A stretch of 64,000 nucleotides of DNA from Thermoactinospora rubra (GTDB lineage Bacteria; Actinomycetota; Actinomycetes; Streptosporangiales; Streptosporangiaceae). Both the position numbers and the translations under genes were made by a program. Shown in pieces: positions 51,981-60,082 of the stretch. Location of the stretch: positions 1-64,000 of the forward strand of contig NZ_MSZZ01000058.1 in NCBI RefSeq assembly GCF_002093975.1. The letters run 5' to 3'. Every line of letters starts with the position of its first letter. Within the stretch, counting starts at the first letter, position 1. The notes beneath the pieces were generated by a model that saw only the letters and a program-made list of their open reading frames with translations, searched no databases and had not been told where the DNA came from.

Positions 51981-53183
51981 ATGCCGCCCGTCGAGACATG
52001 CCCGGACTGCGCCGCGCCCATCGACCACGATCCCCGTGTCGCCCCGTGGTGCCCGGCGTGCGACTGGAACGTCCTCCCCGAGGGCCCCGCGGCCTCCGGC
52101 TGGATGGACCGCTGGCACGCGCGGCTGGCCCACGGCCTCCACGGCAACGCGGTCCGCGGCCGGGGCGGCCGGATCGCCAAGATCGCCAGCTATACGGTGG
52201 CCGTGCTCGTGCACCTGTTCACGGTGGCCCTCATCGTGGGCGGTGTCTGGCTCGTCACCCGGCTCCACGTCGTCGGCGTCGTCCTCGGCGTGGCGGCGCT
52301 GGGCCTGGCGTGGCTGCTCCTGCCCAGGCCCGGGCGGCTGCCCGAGGGCGAGCCGCTCGGCCGCGACGCCGCTCCCGAGCTGCATCGGCTGGTCGAGGAG
52401 GTGGCCGGCGCCATCCGCGCGCCCCGGCCGCACCTCATTCTCGTCAACGGCGAGGTCAACGCGGCCATCGGCACGTACGGCATGCTCCGGCGGCGCTTCC
52501 TGGTGATCGGCTACCCGCTCTGGATCCTGCTCGATCCCCAGGAACGGGTCGCGCTGCTGGGGCACGAGATGGGACACACGGTGAACGGCGACGCCCGGCA
52601 CGGGTTCGTCGTCGGATCGGCCATGGCGGCGCTGGAGGAGCTGTGGCTCACCGCCCGGGACCCCGACGAGGGCGGCCTCGTCGAGATCCTCACCCGGGGC
52701 GTGATGTGGACGGCCCGGACGGTCGTCAGCGGGGTCTACCTGCTTCTGCTGATGCTCACGCTCCGCGCGTCCCAGGCGGCCGAGTACCGGGCCGACCGGC
52801 TCGCCGCCGAGGTCGGCGGCACGGAGGCAGCCGCCTCGCTCATGGACGGGTTCCTCGGCCGCCTGCCCATCGCGGCGGGATACCTGGAGACCTCGGCCCA
52901 CATGGCGCGTGAGGACCTGTGGGGGTCCGTGCGGCGGTATGTGGACGCGGTGCCGGAGTCGGAGCTCGAACGGCGCCGCCGCGCCGCCCGGCTGGGCGAC
53001 GTGCGCGTGGACGAGACGCATCCGCCCACGCACCTGCGTCACGACTTCCTGACGGCTCTGCCGTACCGGGAACCGCTGGTGCGGGCGGCGGCGATGGAGG
53101 CGATCGACCGCGAGCTGGAGCAGGTGGCGGCGCGGGTGGCGCGGGCGGCGGCGGAGAGGTCGCGGGCGGCGCTGTACGGCTAG
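51981..53183 (+). CDS. M48-family membrane metalloprotease with N-terminal zinc ribbon
   Basis: A 400-residue protein. Residues about 5-30 form a zinc ribbon (CPDCAAPI...WCPACDW). Two membrane helices follow (YTVAVLVHLFTVALIVGGVWLV, VVGVVLGVAALGLAWLLL). The M48 domain has the active site VALLGHEMGHTVNGD and the third-ligand segment AAEYRADRLAAEVGG, as in HtpX/Ste24-like enzymes that degrade or process membrane proteins. A further hydrophobic stretch lies near residue 250. ATG 51981 or GTG 51972 could start it; TATAAG at 51967-51972 suggests its own promoter. It separates nuoA from nuoB. Confidence 0.9.
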   Translation: MPPVETCPDCAAPIDHDPRVAPWCPACDWNVLPEGPAASGWMDRWHARLAHGLHGNAVRGRGGRIAKIASYTVAVLVHLFTVALIVGGVWLVTRLHVVGVVLGVAALGLAWLLLPRPGRLPEGEPLGRDAAPELHRLVEEVAGAIRAPRPHLILVNGEVNAAIGTYGMLRRRFLVIGYPLWILLDPQERVALLGHEMGHTVNGDARHGFVVGSAMAALEELWLTARDPDEGGLVEILTRGVMWTARTVVSGVYLLLLMLTLRASQAAEYRADRLAAEVGGTEAAASLMDGFLGRLPIAAGYLETSAHMAREDLWGSVRRYVDAVPESELERRRRAARLGDVRVDETHPPTHLRHDFLTALPYREPLVRAAAMEAIDRELEQVAARVARAAAERSRAALYG

Positions 53184-53232
53184 TGCGGGCGGCCCTCTAC
53201 TCCTCGTCGCGGCATCGCGGGACAATGGCCCC

Positions 53233-53757
53233 ATGGCCGATCTTCCGATGCCCACGGTGGGGCCGGTCTCGCGGCTGGCCCCCAAGCCCATGCGGTTCAT
53301 CCTGAACTGGGGCAGGCGGTACTCCCTGTGGGTGTTCAACTTCGGGCTGGCCTGCTGCGCGATCGAGTTCATCGCCACCTCGATGTCGAGGCACGACTTC
53401 ATCCGGTTCGGCGTCATCCCCTTCGCCAACGGGCCACGCCAGGCGGACCTCATGATCGTTTCGGGGACCGTGACCGACAAGATGGCCCCGGCCGTCAAGC
53501 GCCTGTACGAGCAGATGCCCGATCCGAAGTACGTCATCTCCTTCGGCGCCTGCTCCAACAGCGGCGGGCCGTACTGGGACTCCTACTGCGTCACCAACGG
53601 CGTCGACCAGATCATCCCCGTCGACGTCTACGTGCCCGGCTGCCCGCCCCGGCCGGAGGCGCTGCTCCACGGCATCATGACGCTGCAGGAGAAGATCGCC
53701 GGGGAGCGGTTGAGCGACCGGTACCTCTGGGCGCGGGCGCACGGGGAGAAGGCGTGA
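53233..53757 (+). CDS. nuoB: NADH-quinone oxidoreductase subunit B-like
   Basis: A 174-residue peripheral subunit that carries cluster N2. NFGLACCAIEFIA gives the adjacent Cys pair, SFGACSNSGGPYWDSYCVTNG the third Cys and YVPGCPPRPEALLHGI the fourth. GACAAT at 53221-53226 lies six bases before the ATG, suggesting a separate leaderless promoter. It overlaps nuoC by four bases. Confidence 0.96.
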   Translation: MADLPMPTVGPVSRLAPKPMRFILNWGRRYSLWVFNFGLACCAIEFIATSMSRHDFIRFGVIPFANGPRQADLMIVSGTVTDKMAPAVKRLYEQMPDPKYVISFGACSNSGGPYWDSYCVTNGVDQIIPVDVYVPGCPPRPEALLHGIMTLQEKIAGERLSDRYLWARAHGEKA

Positions 53758-54374
53758 ACACAAGCATCGGCCAGGTGTCCGAGACGTTCGGGGAGAAGAC
53801 GGTCGACGTCGAGCGCGGCGACTGGATCACGCTGCTGAGCCGGTGCCGGGACGAGGGGTATGAGTTCTTCGACTGGCTGACCGGCGTGGACGACCCGCCG
53901 GAGGGCTTCTTCGTCGTCGCGCACGTCTACAACCCGGCCACGCTCGACCGGCTGCTGCTGCGCACGTGGGTGCCGCGCTCCGATCCCACGCTGCCCTCGG
54001 CGGTCGGCGTCTACCGGGGGGCGAACTGGCACGAGCGGGAGACCTTCGAGATGTTCGGCGTGGTCTTCGAGGGGCATCCCCACCTGGTGCCGTTGCTGCT
54101 GCCCGAGGGGTTCGAGGGGCATCCGCTGCGCAAGGAGTTCATCCTGGCGGCCCGGGTGGCCAAACCGTGGCCGGGGGCCAAGGAGCCGGGGGAGGCGGCG
54201 CCGTCGCGCCGCAAGGTGCTGCCGCCCGGTGTCCCGCCCGACTGGGACGCGCCCAGCTCGACCTCCCTGCCCGCGCCCAGCCTGGCCCTGCGGGAGGGCG
54301 CGGAACCGGCGGAACCAGCGGAGCCAGCGGAGTCGGCGGAGTCGGTGGAGTCGGCGGGGGAGTCCGATGGCTGA
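53754..54374 (+). CDS. nuoC: NADH-quinone oxidoreductase subunit C-like, with acidic tail
   Basis: A 206-residue peripheral subunit. The core shows YEFFDWLTGVDDPPEGFFVVAHVYN, WHERETFEMFGVVFEGHP and LLPEGFEGHPLRKEF, the complete NuoC signature. The C-terminus extends into an acidic EPAEPAESAESVES tail of about 25 residues. GTG 53754 overlaps nuoB, and the end overlaps nuoH by eight bases. There is no room for nuoD, the usual next gene or fusion partner. Confidence 0.92.
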   Translation: MNTSIGQVSETFGEKTVDVERGDWITLLSRCRDEGYEFFDWLTGVDDPPEGFFVVAHVYNPATLDRLLLRTWVPRSDPTLPSAVGVYRGANWHERETFEMFGVVFEGHPHLVPLLLPEGFEGHPLRKEFILAARVAKPWPGAKEPGEAAPSRRKVLPPGVPPDWDAPSSTSLPAPSLALREGAEPAEPAEPAESAESVESAGESDG

Positions 54375-55317
54375 GTTCCTCGACATCCTCCTGCGCTTCG
54401 TCGTCATCCTGTTGATCTTCCTGCTCCTCCCGCTCATCGTCGGCCAGACCGAGCACAAGGCCATGGCGCACATGCAGTCCCGCCTCGGCCCCATGTACGC
54501 CGGTCGCTTCCACGGCTGGGCCCAGCTCATCGCGGACGGGGTCAAGTTCGCCCAGAAGGAGGACGTCATCCCGGCGGCGGCGGACCGCCGCGTGTTCATG
54601 ATCGCGCCCGGCGTGGCGCTCGTGCCGTACCTCCTCGTGCTCATCGTCATCCCCCTCGACCGCGACTTCGTGGGCGTCGACCTGGACCTCGGCCTGTTCT
54701 TCGCGCTCGCCGTCATGGGCGTGGGCGTGCTCGGGGCGATCATGGCCGGGTGGGCGTCGGCCAACAAGTTCTCGGTGCTCGGCGGCATGCGGGCGGCCGC
54801 CCAGCTGATTTCCTACGAGCTGCCGCTGGTCCTGTCCGCCTCCTCGGTCGCGATGGCCGCGGGCACGCTGTCGCTCCCGGGCATCGTCGAGGCGTGGCAG
54901 TGGTGGTGGCTGCCCTGGCAGGCGATCGGCGCCTTCGTGTTCTTCGTCGCGGGCCTGGCCGAGCTGCGGCGCCCGCCGTTCGACATGCCGATCGCCGAGT
55001 CCGAGATCATCATGGGCCCGATGACCGAGTACACGGGGATGCGCTTCGCCCTGTTCATGCTCGCGGAGTACGTCGGGATCGTCGTGCTGGCGTTCCTGAC
55101 CACGGTGCTGTTCCTCGGCGGCTGGCAGGGGCCCCTGCTGCCCGGCTGGATGTGGACGCTGGTCAAGGTGTTCGCGCTGGCGTTCGTGGTCATCTGGCTG
55201 CGCGTCAGCTACCCGCGGCTGCGCGAGGACCAGCTGCAGAAGCTGGCCTGGGCCGGGCTCGTGCCGCTTGCCCTTCTCCAGCTGGCGATCACCGGGGTGG
55301 TGAAGGTGCTCGTTTAG
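54367..55317 (+). CDS. nuoH: NADH-quinone oxidoreductase subunit H-like
   Basis: A 316-residue membrane subunit forming the quinone chamber, with about eight helices. It has EHKAMAHMQSRLGPMYAGRFHGWAQLIADGVKFAQKEDVIP, split over two conserved blocks, then GMRAAAQLISYELPLVL, ELRRPPFDMPIAESEIIMGPMTEYTGMRFALFMLAEY and LRVSYPRLREDQLQKLAW. The usual N-terminal ER-K-LA reads EHKAMAHMQ, a normal actinobacterial variant. The quinone-site landmarks are intact even though nuoD is missing nearby. Confidence 0.95.
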   Translation: MAEFLDILLRFVVILLIFLLLPLIVGQTEHKAMAHMQSRLGPMYAGRFHGWAQLIADGVKFAQKEDVIPAAADRRVFMIAPGVALVPYLLVLIVIPLDRDFVGVDLDLGLFFALAVMGVGVLGAIMAGWASANKFSVLGGMRAAAQLISYELPLVLSASSVAMAAGTLSLPGIVEAWQWWWLPWQAIGAFVFFVAGLAELRRPPFDMPIAESEIIMGPMTEYTGMRFALFMLAEYVGIVVLAFLTTVLFLGGWQGPLLPGWMWTLVKVFALAFVVIWLRVSYPRLREDQLQKLAWAGLVPLALLQLAITGVVKVLV

Positions 55318-55349
55318 CCGGTCCGCGGAACTTTATGCCGCCTTTATCC

Positions 55350-55362
55350 GTCAGGACCTGAC
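55350..55362. promoter_or_regulatory. inverted repeat after nuoH
   Basis: GTCAGG and CCTGAC flank a single A, 24 bases before ATG 55387, in an AT-richer stretch (CTTTATGCCGCCTTTATCC). It could be an operator for the following gene. Confidence 0.4.
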
Positions 55363-55386
55363 AGGGGGCCGGATCGAGAGGTTTTC

Positions 55387-56373
55387 ATGCAGGATGCGGG
55401 CAAAGGGGAAGTAGGCACAGGGGTGGTAGGCCGGGCGATCCGGCCGCAGGCGGGGGCCGTGGAAGGCGCCCCGGTTCCGGAGATCTCGCTCTCCTGGGAC
55501 GGCGGCGCGTTCGTCGCCGAAGCCCCGGACGGTCAGGTGCGGCTGCGGCCGTCGACGCTGTACCGCTACCGCTACGACCAGCATCGCCGCGCCAAGAACG
55601 ACACCGTCGTGGTCGACGGCCTGGCCCTCCTCGACGGGGACGGCCTGGTCATGCTGGACCTGCCGGGAAAGTGGTCGCGCATCGACGCCCGACGGCTGGC
55701 CACGGACGCCGGAGTGGACTTCCAGGACGACACCTCCGCCGTGGTGCGCCGCGCTCCGGCGGTGCTGGCGGGTCGTGCCCCCGGCTGGCGGCGGCTGCAC
55801 GGGCGGAAGGTGTTCCACTTCACCCGTGTCCACAAGGTGGTCGTCACCTGCGGGGCCGTCCTCACCCTGGCGGCGATGGCCTATGTGATCACGATGTCCG
55901 GCTGGCTGGTCTGGCGCGGCCTGTCGTGGGCCGGTCGCGCCCTGCTCGACCTCCTGGACGCCAAGTGGGCGATCCTGCTGCTCAGCCCGGTCGCCGTCCT
56001 GCTGCGCCCGGTCCGCGGGCGGTTCCACCGGTTTCGGGTACGGCGGGGCGATGCGCTGTGGGCGCCCGGCGGGACCTTGGTGACGGTACGGCGGGGCCGC
56101 TGGTTCCAGGTGACGCGGGGCAAGGACGTGCTTCCGGCGGTACGGCTCGGCCAGGACGGTGTCGCGGGGTTGACCCTCTATCGCCACGAAGACCTGTCCG
56201 GCCTCCTGGCGGCGAACGCCACCGGCCGGGTCCTCTACCACCTGCCCGGCTCCTGGAACCCGGACGACGTCCATCGTTTCGCCACGCGGCACCGCCTGGC
56301 GTTGCGGGTGCTCAGGCCGTCCCGGGAGGAGTACCTGGAGTGGGTGCGGCAGGCGCGGTACGCGATCGGCTAG
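55387..56373 (+). CDS. membrane protein of unknown function between nuoH and nuoI
   Basis: A 328-residue protein with a soluble N-terminal half (SLSWDGGAFVAEAPDGQVRLRPSTLYRYRYDQ), two central hydrophobic segments (KVVVTCGAVLTLAAMAYVITM and LLDAKWAILLLSPVAVLL) and a soluble basic C-terminal half. Both soluble halves contain similar beta-rich patterns (VMLDLPGKWSRIDARRLATDAG and VLYHLPGSWNPDDVHRFATRHR), suggesting an internal duplication. No family recognised. GAGAGG is its ribosome binding site. It interrupts the nuo gene order. Confidence 0.7.
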   Translation: MQDAGKGEVGTGVVGRAIRPQAGAVEGAPVPEISLSWDGGAFVAEAPDGQVRLRPSTLYRYRYDQHRRAKNDTVVVDGLALLDGDGLVMLDLPGKWSRIDARRLATDAGVDFQDDTSAVVRRAPAVLAGRAPGWRRLHGRKVFHFTRVHKVVVTCGAVLTLAAMAYVITMSGWLVWRGLSWAGRALLDLLDAKWAILLLSPVAVLLRPVRGRFHRFRVRRGDALWAPGGTLVTVRRGRWFQVTRGKDVLPAVRLGQDGVAGLTLYRHEDLSGLLAANATGRVLYHLPGSWNPDDVHRFATRHRLALRVLRPSREEYLEWVRQARYAIG

Positions 56374-56520
56374 CCGTAATGACCCGCAGGTCGTTAGTGC
56401 GCCCGCTCGGCTCCGGCGGCTGAGAAGCCACCTCGCACAGGCGAAGCCATCCCGGCGGGTCACGGACCGGTGGTCGCCGGGTGGGTCCGTCCCACGCTCA
56501 CGCACTGCCGCCCGCACACC

Positions 56521-57738
56521 TCAATGCACGATCGCCAGCATCACGTCGGAAGCGCTCGGCCGGTTCTCCGGCGTCTTGTCCAGACACGTCCCCACGATCC
56601 TGCGCAGCGACGGCGGCAGCGGCGACAGGTCGGGATGAACGGTGAGCACCCTGTGGAAAACCGCCGGAACGCTGTCCTCCCCGAACGCCGGTCGCCCCGT
56701 GGCCGCGAACAGCATCGTCACCCCCCAGCTGAACACATCCGACGGCGGCCCCACCGGCTGCCCGGACAGCTGCTCCGGCGACATGTAGGGAGGAGTGCCG
56801 ACCATCTTCCCCGACGTCACCGTGACCTGGTCCAGCGCGCGGGCGATGCCGAAGTCGATCACCCGGGGGCCGTCGGCGCCGATGAGGATGTTGCTCGGTT
56901 TGAAGTCACGATGCACGATCCCGGCCTTGTGGATGGCCGCGAGGGCCCCGGATGTGGACAACGCCAGGCGTGTCAGGCTGTCGGCGTCGCGCGGGCCGTA
57001 CCGGCGGACCAGCTGCTCGAGCGAGGGCCCGTCGACGTACTCGCTCACGATGTACGCCTGCGGCCCGTTGATGCTCACGTCCAGCACCCTGGCCGTGGAG
57101 AACGTGGCCACCCGGCGCGCGGCCTCCACCTCACGGAGGAACCGCTGCCGCGACACCTCGTCACCCAGCTCGTGCAGCACCTTCACGGCCACCTTGGCGC
57201 CGTGCGGCGTGGCGGCCAGGTAGACGGCTCCCTGCCCGCCCCTGCCCAGGGCCTGCAGGACGCGGTAGGGCCCGATGAACTGGGGCCCGTCATGCCGTAC
57301 CGGAGCAGAGGCGTGCGTCGCCTGCCGCATGGCGGGAGACGAGTGGGTCGCGTGCTGCATCGGCGGGGGCATGGGGGCCGCGTGCCGTACCGGAACGTAG
57401 TGGGCCTCCGCGTGGCGCGCCCTGACCATCGCCGGGACCAGGATCCCCGAGTGGATGACGCCGCCGAGCCAGCTCGCGACCAGGAGGAACGACACCACGG
57501 TCGAGGTCGGCTCGGGGATGTCGTCGAACTCCTCGTAACCGGTCGACACCGCGATGAAGATGACGACGCACAGCAGGTAGAGGAACGCGGCGACGGCCTG
57601 GAAGACGCTGCGCAGCCAGAAAGCGGCGAAACCGATCGAGAACGGCGTCGCCAGACCGCACGTCACCAATGGCAGGACGGCCCACGCCACGGCGGCCGCC
57701 CATGCGCCTGCACTCGGGCGGCCTTGGGGGTACGGCAT
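56521..57738 (-). CDS. Ser/Thr protein kinase with N-terminal membrane domain
   Basis: A 405-residue kinase with inverted layout. Residues 1-105 hold about three hydrophobic helices; 106-150 are a His/Ala/Pro-rich linker. The kinase domain (about 155-405) is complete: Gly loop LGRGGQGAVY (164-173), Lys in VAVKVL (186), HRDFKPSN (276-283), DFG (295-297), GTPPYMSPEQL and FSWGVTMLF. Most actinobacterial kinases have the membrane helix after the kinase domain. It is divergent from nuoI and antisense within the nuo locus. Confidence 0.92.
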   Translation of the reverse strand: MPYPQGRPSAGAWAAAVAWAVLPLVTCGLATPFSIGFAAFWLRSVFQAVAAFLYLLCVVIFIAVSTGYEEFDDIPEPTSTVVSFLLVASWLGGVIHSGILVPAMVRARHAEAHYVPVRHAAPMPPPMQHATHSSPAMRQATHASAPVRHDGPQFIGPYRVLQALGRGGQGAVYLAATPHGAKVAVKVLHELGDEVSRQRFLREVEAARRVATFSTARVLDVSINGPQAYIVSEYVDGPSLEQLVRRYGPRDADSLTRLALSTSGALAAIHKAGIVHRDFKPSNILIGADGPRVIDFGIARALDQVTVTSGKMVGTPPYMSPEQLSGQPVGPPSDVFSWGVTMLFAATGRPAFGEDSVPAVFHRVLTVHPDLSPLPPSLRRIVGTCLDKTPENRPSASDVMLAIVH

Positions 57739-57869
57739 GCGGGAAGACTATCGGGCCAAATCGGACCGCGGAGCCCCGTCGGCCATCCTGTGGATAACTT
57801 GCGGACAACCTGTGGATGACCGGGGATGGCTGGGGAAATCGTGGCTTCCGAGGACCGGCTCATTCACCT

Positions 57870-57888
57870 ATGGCGCGTAGTGCGCCAT
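57870..57888. promoter_or_regulatory. palindrome before nuoI
   Basis: ATGGCGC and GCGCCAT flank GTAGT, ending 11 bases before the nuoI ATG. It sits between the divergent kinase gene and nuoI and may be an operator for the second half of the nuo locus. Confidence 0.5.
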
Positions 57889-57899
57889 GATGATGAATC

Positions 57900-59417
57900 A
57901 TGGGCCGGATACCGGGAGTAGGGCTGGCAAAGGGGCTGTCCATCACCCTTCGCCACATGCTGCGCCGTTCGGTGACGCAGCAGTACCCCGAGGTGCGCCC
58001 TGACCTCCCGGCGCGCAGCCGTGGCGTGATCGCCCTGGTCGAGGAGAACTGCACCTCCTGCATGCTGTGCGCCAGGGAATGCCCGGTTTGGTGCATCTAC
58101 ATCGACTCCCACAAGGAGACGCTCCCGGCGCCCGAGGGCGGTCGGCCGCGCCAGCGCAACGTCCTCGACCGGTTCGCGATCGACTTCTCGCTGTGCATGT
58201 ACTGCGGCATCTGCATTGAGGTGTGCCCCTTCGACGCGCTGTTCTGGTCGCCGGAGTTCGAGTACGCGGCGGGGGACATCCGTAACCTTCTCCATGAGAA
58301 GGACCGGCTGGCGGCGTGGGCGGCGACCGTTCCGCCGCCGCCCGCGCACGAGGTGGGCGCCGAGCCGCCCAAGGAGCTGAGCGCGACGCCGCGCCGCCCG
58401 GTGCGGGGTGACGAGGGCGCTGCGGCGCCGCGTGGCGCGGCGGCTCGGGGCGAGGCTCGCGGGGCCGCGGCGAGGGCGCGTCGTGGCGAGGCGGCGCCTC
58501 CGGACGCCGCTCAGGAGGCCGCGGGCGAGGGCCGTTCGGAGGCGGCTCGGGGACGACCGGCTGCTTCCGGAACTCCGGAGCCTCGCGCCTCCGAGGCCCG
58601 GGGGGCGGCGCGTCCGGCGCGTCCGGAGCCTTCGGGCGAGGCCGACGCCGAGGCGTCGAGCCCGCACAGGCCGTCTCCGCCCTCGGCCCGTGCGGCCGCG
58701 GAGCCCGCAGGGGAGTCGCCGGACGCGGAATCGTCGCAGGCGGCAGAACCTGGGTCCACGGTTTCCGGCGGTGAATCCACGATCTCCGGCGGAGAGGCCG
58801 TTTCCGGCAAGGAGCCCACCGTCCCTGGCAGGCGCCCGCGTCCCACGATCAGCAACGTCCGCTCGATCAGACCACCGGGCTCACTGCCGTCTTCTGGCGA
58901 CAGCACCGCTGCTCCGCCACCTGGTACGGCAACGCCATCCGGTACGGCAACGCCACCTGCACCTGGTACGGCGCAGCCGTCCGGCACCGATCAGCCGTCG
59001 GGCACGACGGCGGGATCTGACGCGGCGGCGGGACCTGGCACGACAGCAGGTCCGGATACGGCGACGCCACCGGACACCACCGAGTCACCGGGTGAGGCGA
59101 CGCCAACCAGTGCAGCGGAACCTGCGCGCACGGCGACGCCTGGCACGGCGACGCCTGGCACGGCGACGCCTGGTGCGGCCGAGTCGGCGGAAACAGCGGA
59201 AACATCTGCGTCGGAGGGCGCACCCGCACCGTCATCCACAGAGCGACCTTCTGCCGAGGAGTTGTCCACAACTTCGGAGGAGCCGCCGTCCGACCTGCCC
59301 TCGAAGGAGCACACTTCAGGCGCGGAGCCACGCAGGCGCAGGATGGCCGATCCGCGGTCCATCCCTCCGCCAGGCCGGTTGAAGCCTGCCGACACACGGG
59401 AGCCCGAGGAGGAATAG
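57900..59417 (+). CDS. nuoI: NADH-quinone oxidoreductase subunit I-like with roughly 355-residue disordered tail
   Basis: A 505-residue ferredoxin-like subunit, far longer than the usual 150-220. The core (1-145) is intact: GLSITLRHMLRRSVTQQYPE, then two 4Fe-4S motifs, CTSCMLCARECP (51-62) and CMYCGICIEVCP (99-110). From about 150 the protein is low-complexity Ala/Pro/Ser/Thr/Glu, with Arg-rich then Thr-Pro-rich parts. Two related short motifs stand out in the tail: RSIRPPGSL (321-329) and RSIPPPGRL (486-494). ATG 57900. It is followed after two bases by nuoJ. Confidence 0.95.
   Translation: MGRIPGVGLAKGLSITLRHMLRRSVTQQYPEVRPDLPARSRGVIALVEENCTSCMLCARECPVWCIYIDSHKETLPAPEGGRPRQRNVLDRFAIDFSLCMYCGICIEVCPFDALFWSPEFEYAAGDIRNLLHEKDRLAAWAATVPPPPAHEVGAEPPKELSATPRRPVRGDEGAAAPRGAAARGEARGAAARARRGEAAPPDAAQEAAGEGRSEAARGRPAASGTPEPRASEARGAARPARPEPSGEADAEASSPHRPSPPSARAAAEPAGESPDAESSQAAEPGSTVSGGESTISGGEAVSGKEPTVPGRRPRPTISNVRSIRPPGSLPSSGDSTAAPPPGTATPSGTATPPAPGTAQPSGTDQPSGTTAGSDAAAGPGTTAGPDTATPPDTTESPGEATPTSAAEPARTATPGTATPGTATPGAAESAETAETSASEGAPAPSSTERPSAEELSTTSEEPPSDLPSKEHTSGAEPRRRRMADPRSIPPPGRLKPADTREPEEE
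59131..59175 (+). repeat. three 15-base tandem repeats in the nuoI tail
   Basis: Unit CGGCGACGCCTGGCA occurs twice exactly and once with two changes, encoding TATPG units. It indicates slippage-driven growth of the tail. Confidence 0.85.
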
Positions 59418-59419
59418 CC

Positions 59420-60082
59420 GTGACCGACCCGGTGCCCCCCTTCCTGCCGCCGACCGGGCAAGAGATCGTCTTCTTGCTCCTCGGCGTCGTCGCGGCGGGG
59501 GCGGCGCTGCTCGTCGTCACCACCAAGCACCTCGTCCACGCGGCGCTGTGGCTCGTGCTGTCCTTCGGCGCCCTGGCGGGCTGCTACCTGATCCTGACCG
59601 CCGAGTTCGTCGCCTGGGTCCAGGTGCTCATCTACGTCGGCGCGGTGGTCGTCCTCCTCCTGTTCGGCATCATGCTCACGCGCGCCCCCATCGGCCGCTC
59701 GCCCGATCTGGACAGCCGCAACCGCGTGGTCGCCGCGATCGTGGCGCTGGCGACGGCCGGAGTCCTCATCACCGTCGTCGTCGAGGGCTTCCGCGGCGCC
59801 TACACGCCGCTGGAGCCGGGTCCCGGAGCCGCCAAGGAGCTCGGTTCGAGCGTCTTCCGCACCTGGGTCCTGCCGTTCGAGGCGCTGTCGGTCCTCCTCC
59901 TGGCCGCGCTGATCGGCGCGATCGTCCTGTCGCGCACGGACATCCGCCCCGGCGCCGGGCGTGGCGCCGATCCCGGAGGCGCCCCACCCCCGGAGGACGG
60001 CGCGCAAGCCGTACCAGACCGAGACGAGAAAGCCTCGCCCAGCCTGGCCTCCCCTCCAACCGGCCGATCCGGGGGGAAGTAG
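59420..60082 (+). CDS. nuoJ: NADH-quinone oxidoreductase subunit J-like
   Basis: A 220-residue membrane subunit with five helices. Landmarks are IVFLLLGVVAAGAALLVVTTKHLVHAALWLVLSFGALAGCYLIL, in two helices, and FVAWVQVLIYVGAVVVLLLFGIML, the helix involved in coupling. The last 45 residues form a short Pro/Ser-rich cytoplasmic tail. GTG 59420; the stop shares one base with the nuoK start. Confidence 0.94.
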   Translation: MTDPVPPFLPPTGQEIVFLLLGVVAAGAALLVVTTKHLVHAALWLVLSFGALAGCYLILTAEFVAWVQVLIYVGAVVVLLLFGIMLTRAPIGRSPDLDSRNRVVAAIVALATAGVLITVVVEGFRGAYTPLEPGPGAAKELGSSVFRTWVLPFEALSVLLLAALIGAIVLSRTDIRPGAGRGADPGGAPPPEDGAQAVPDRDEKASPSLASPPTGRSGGK

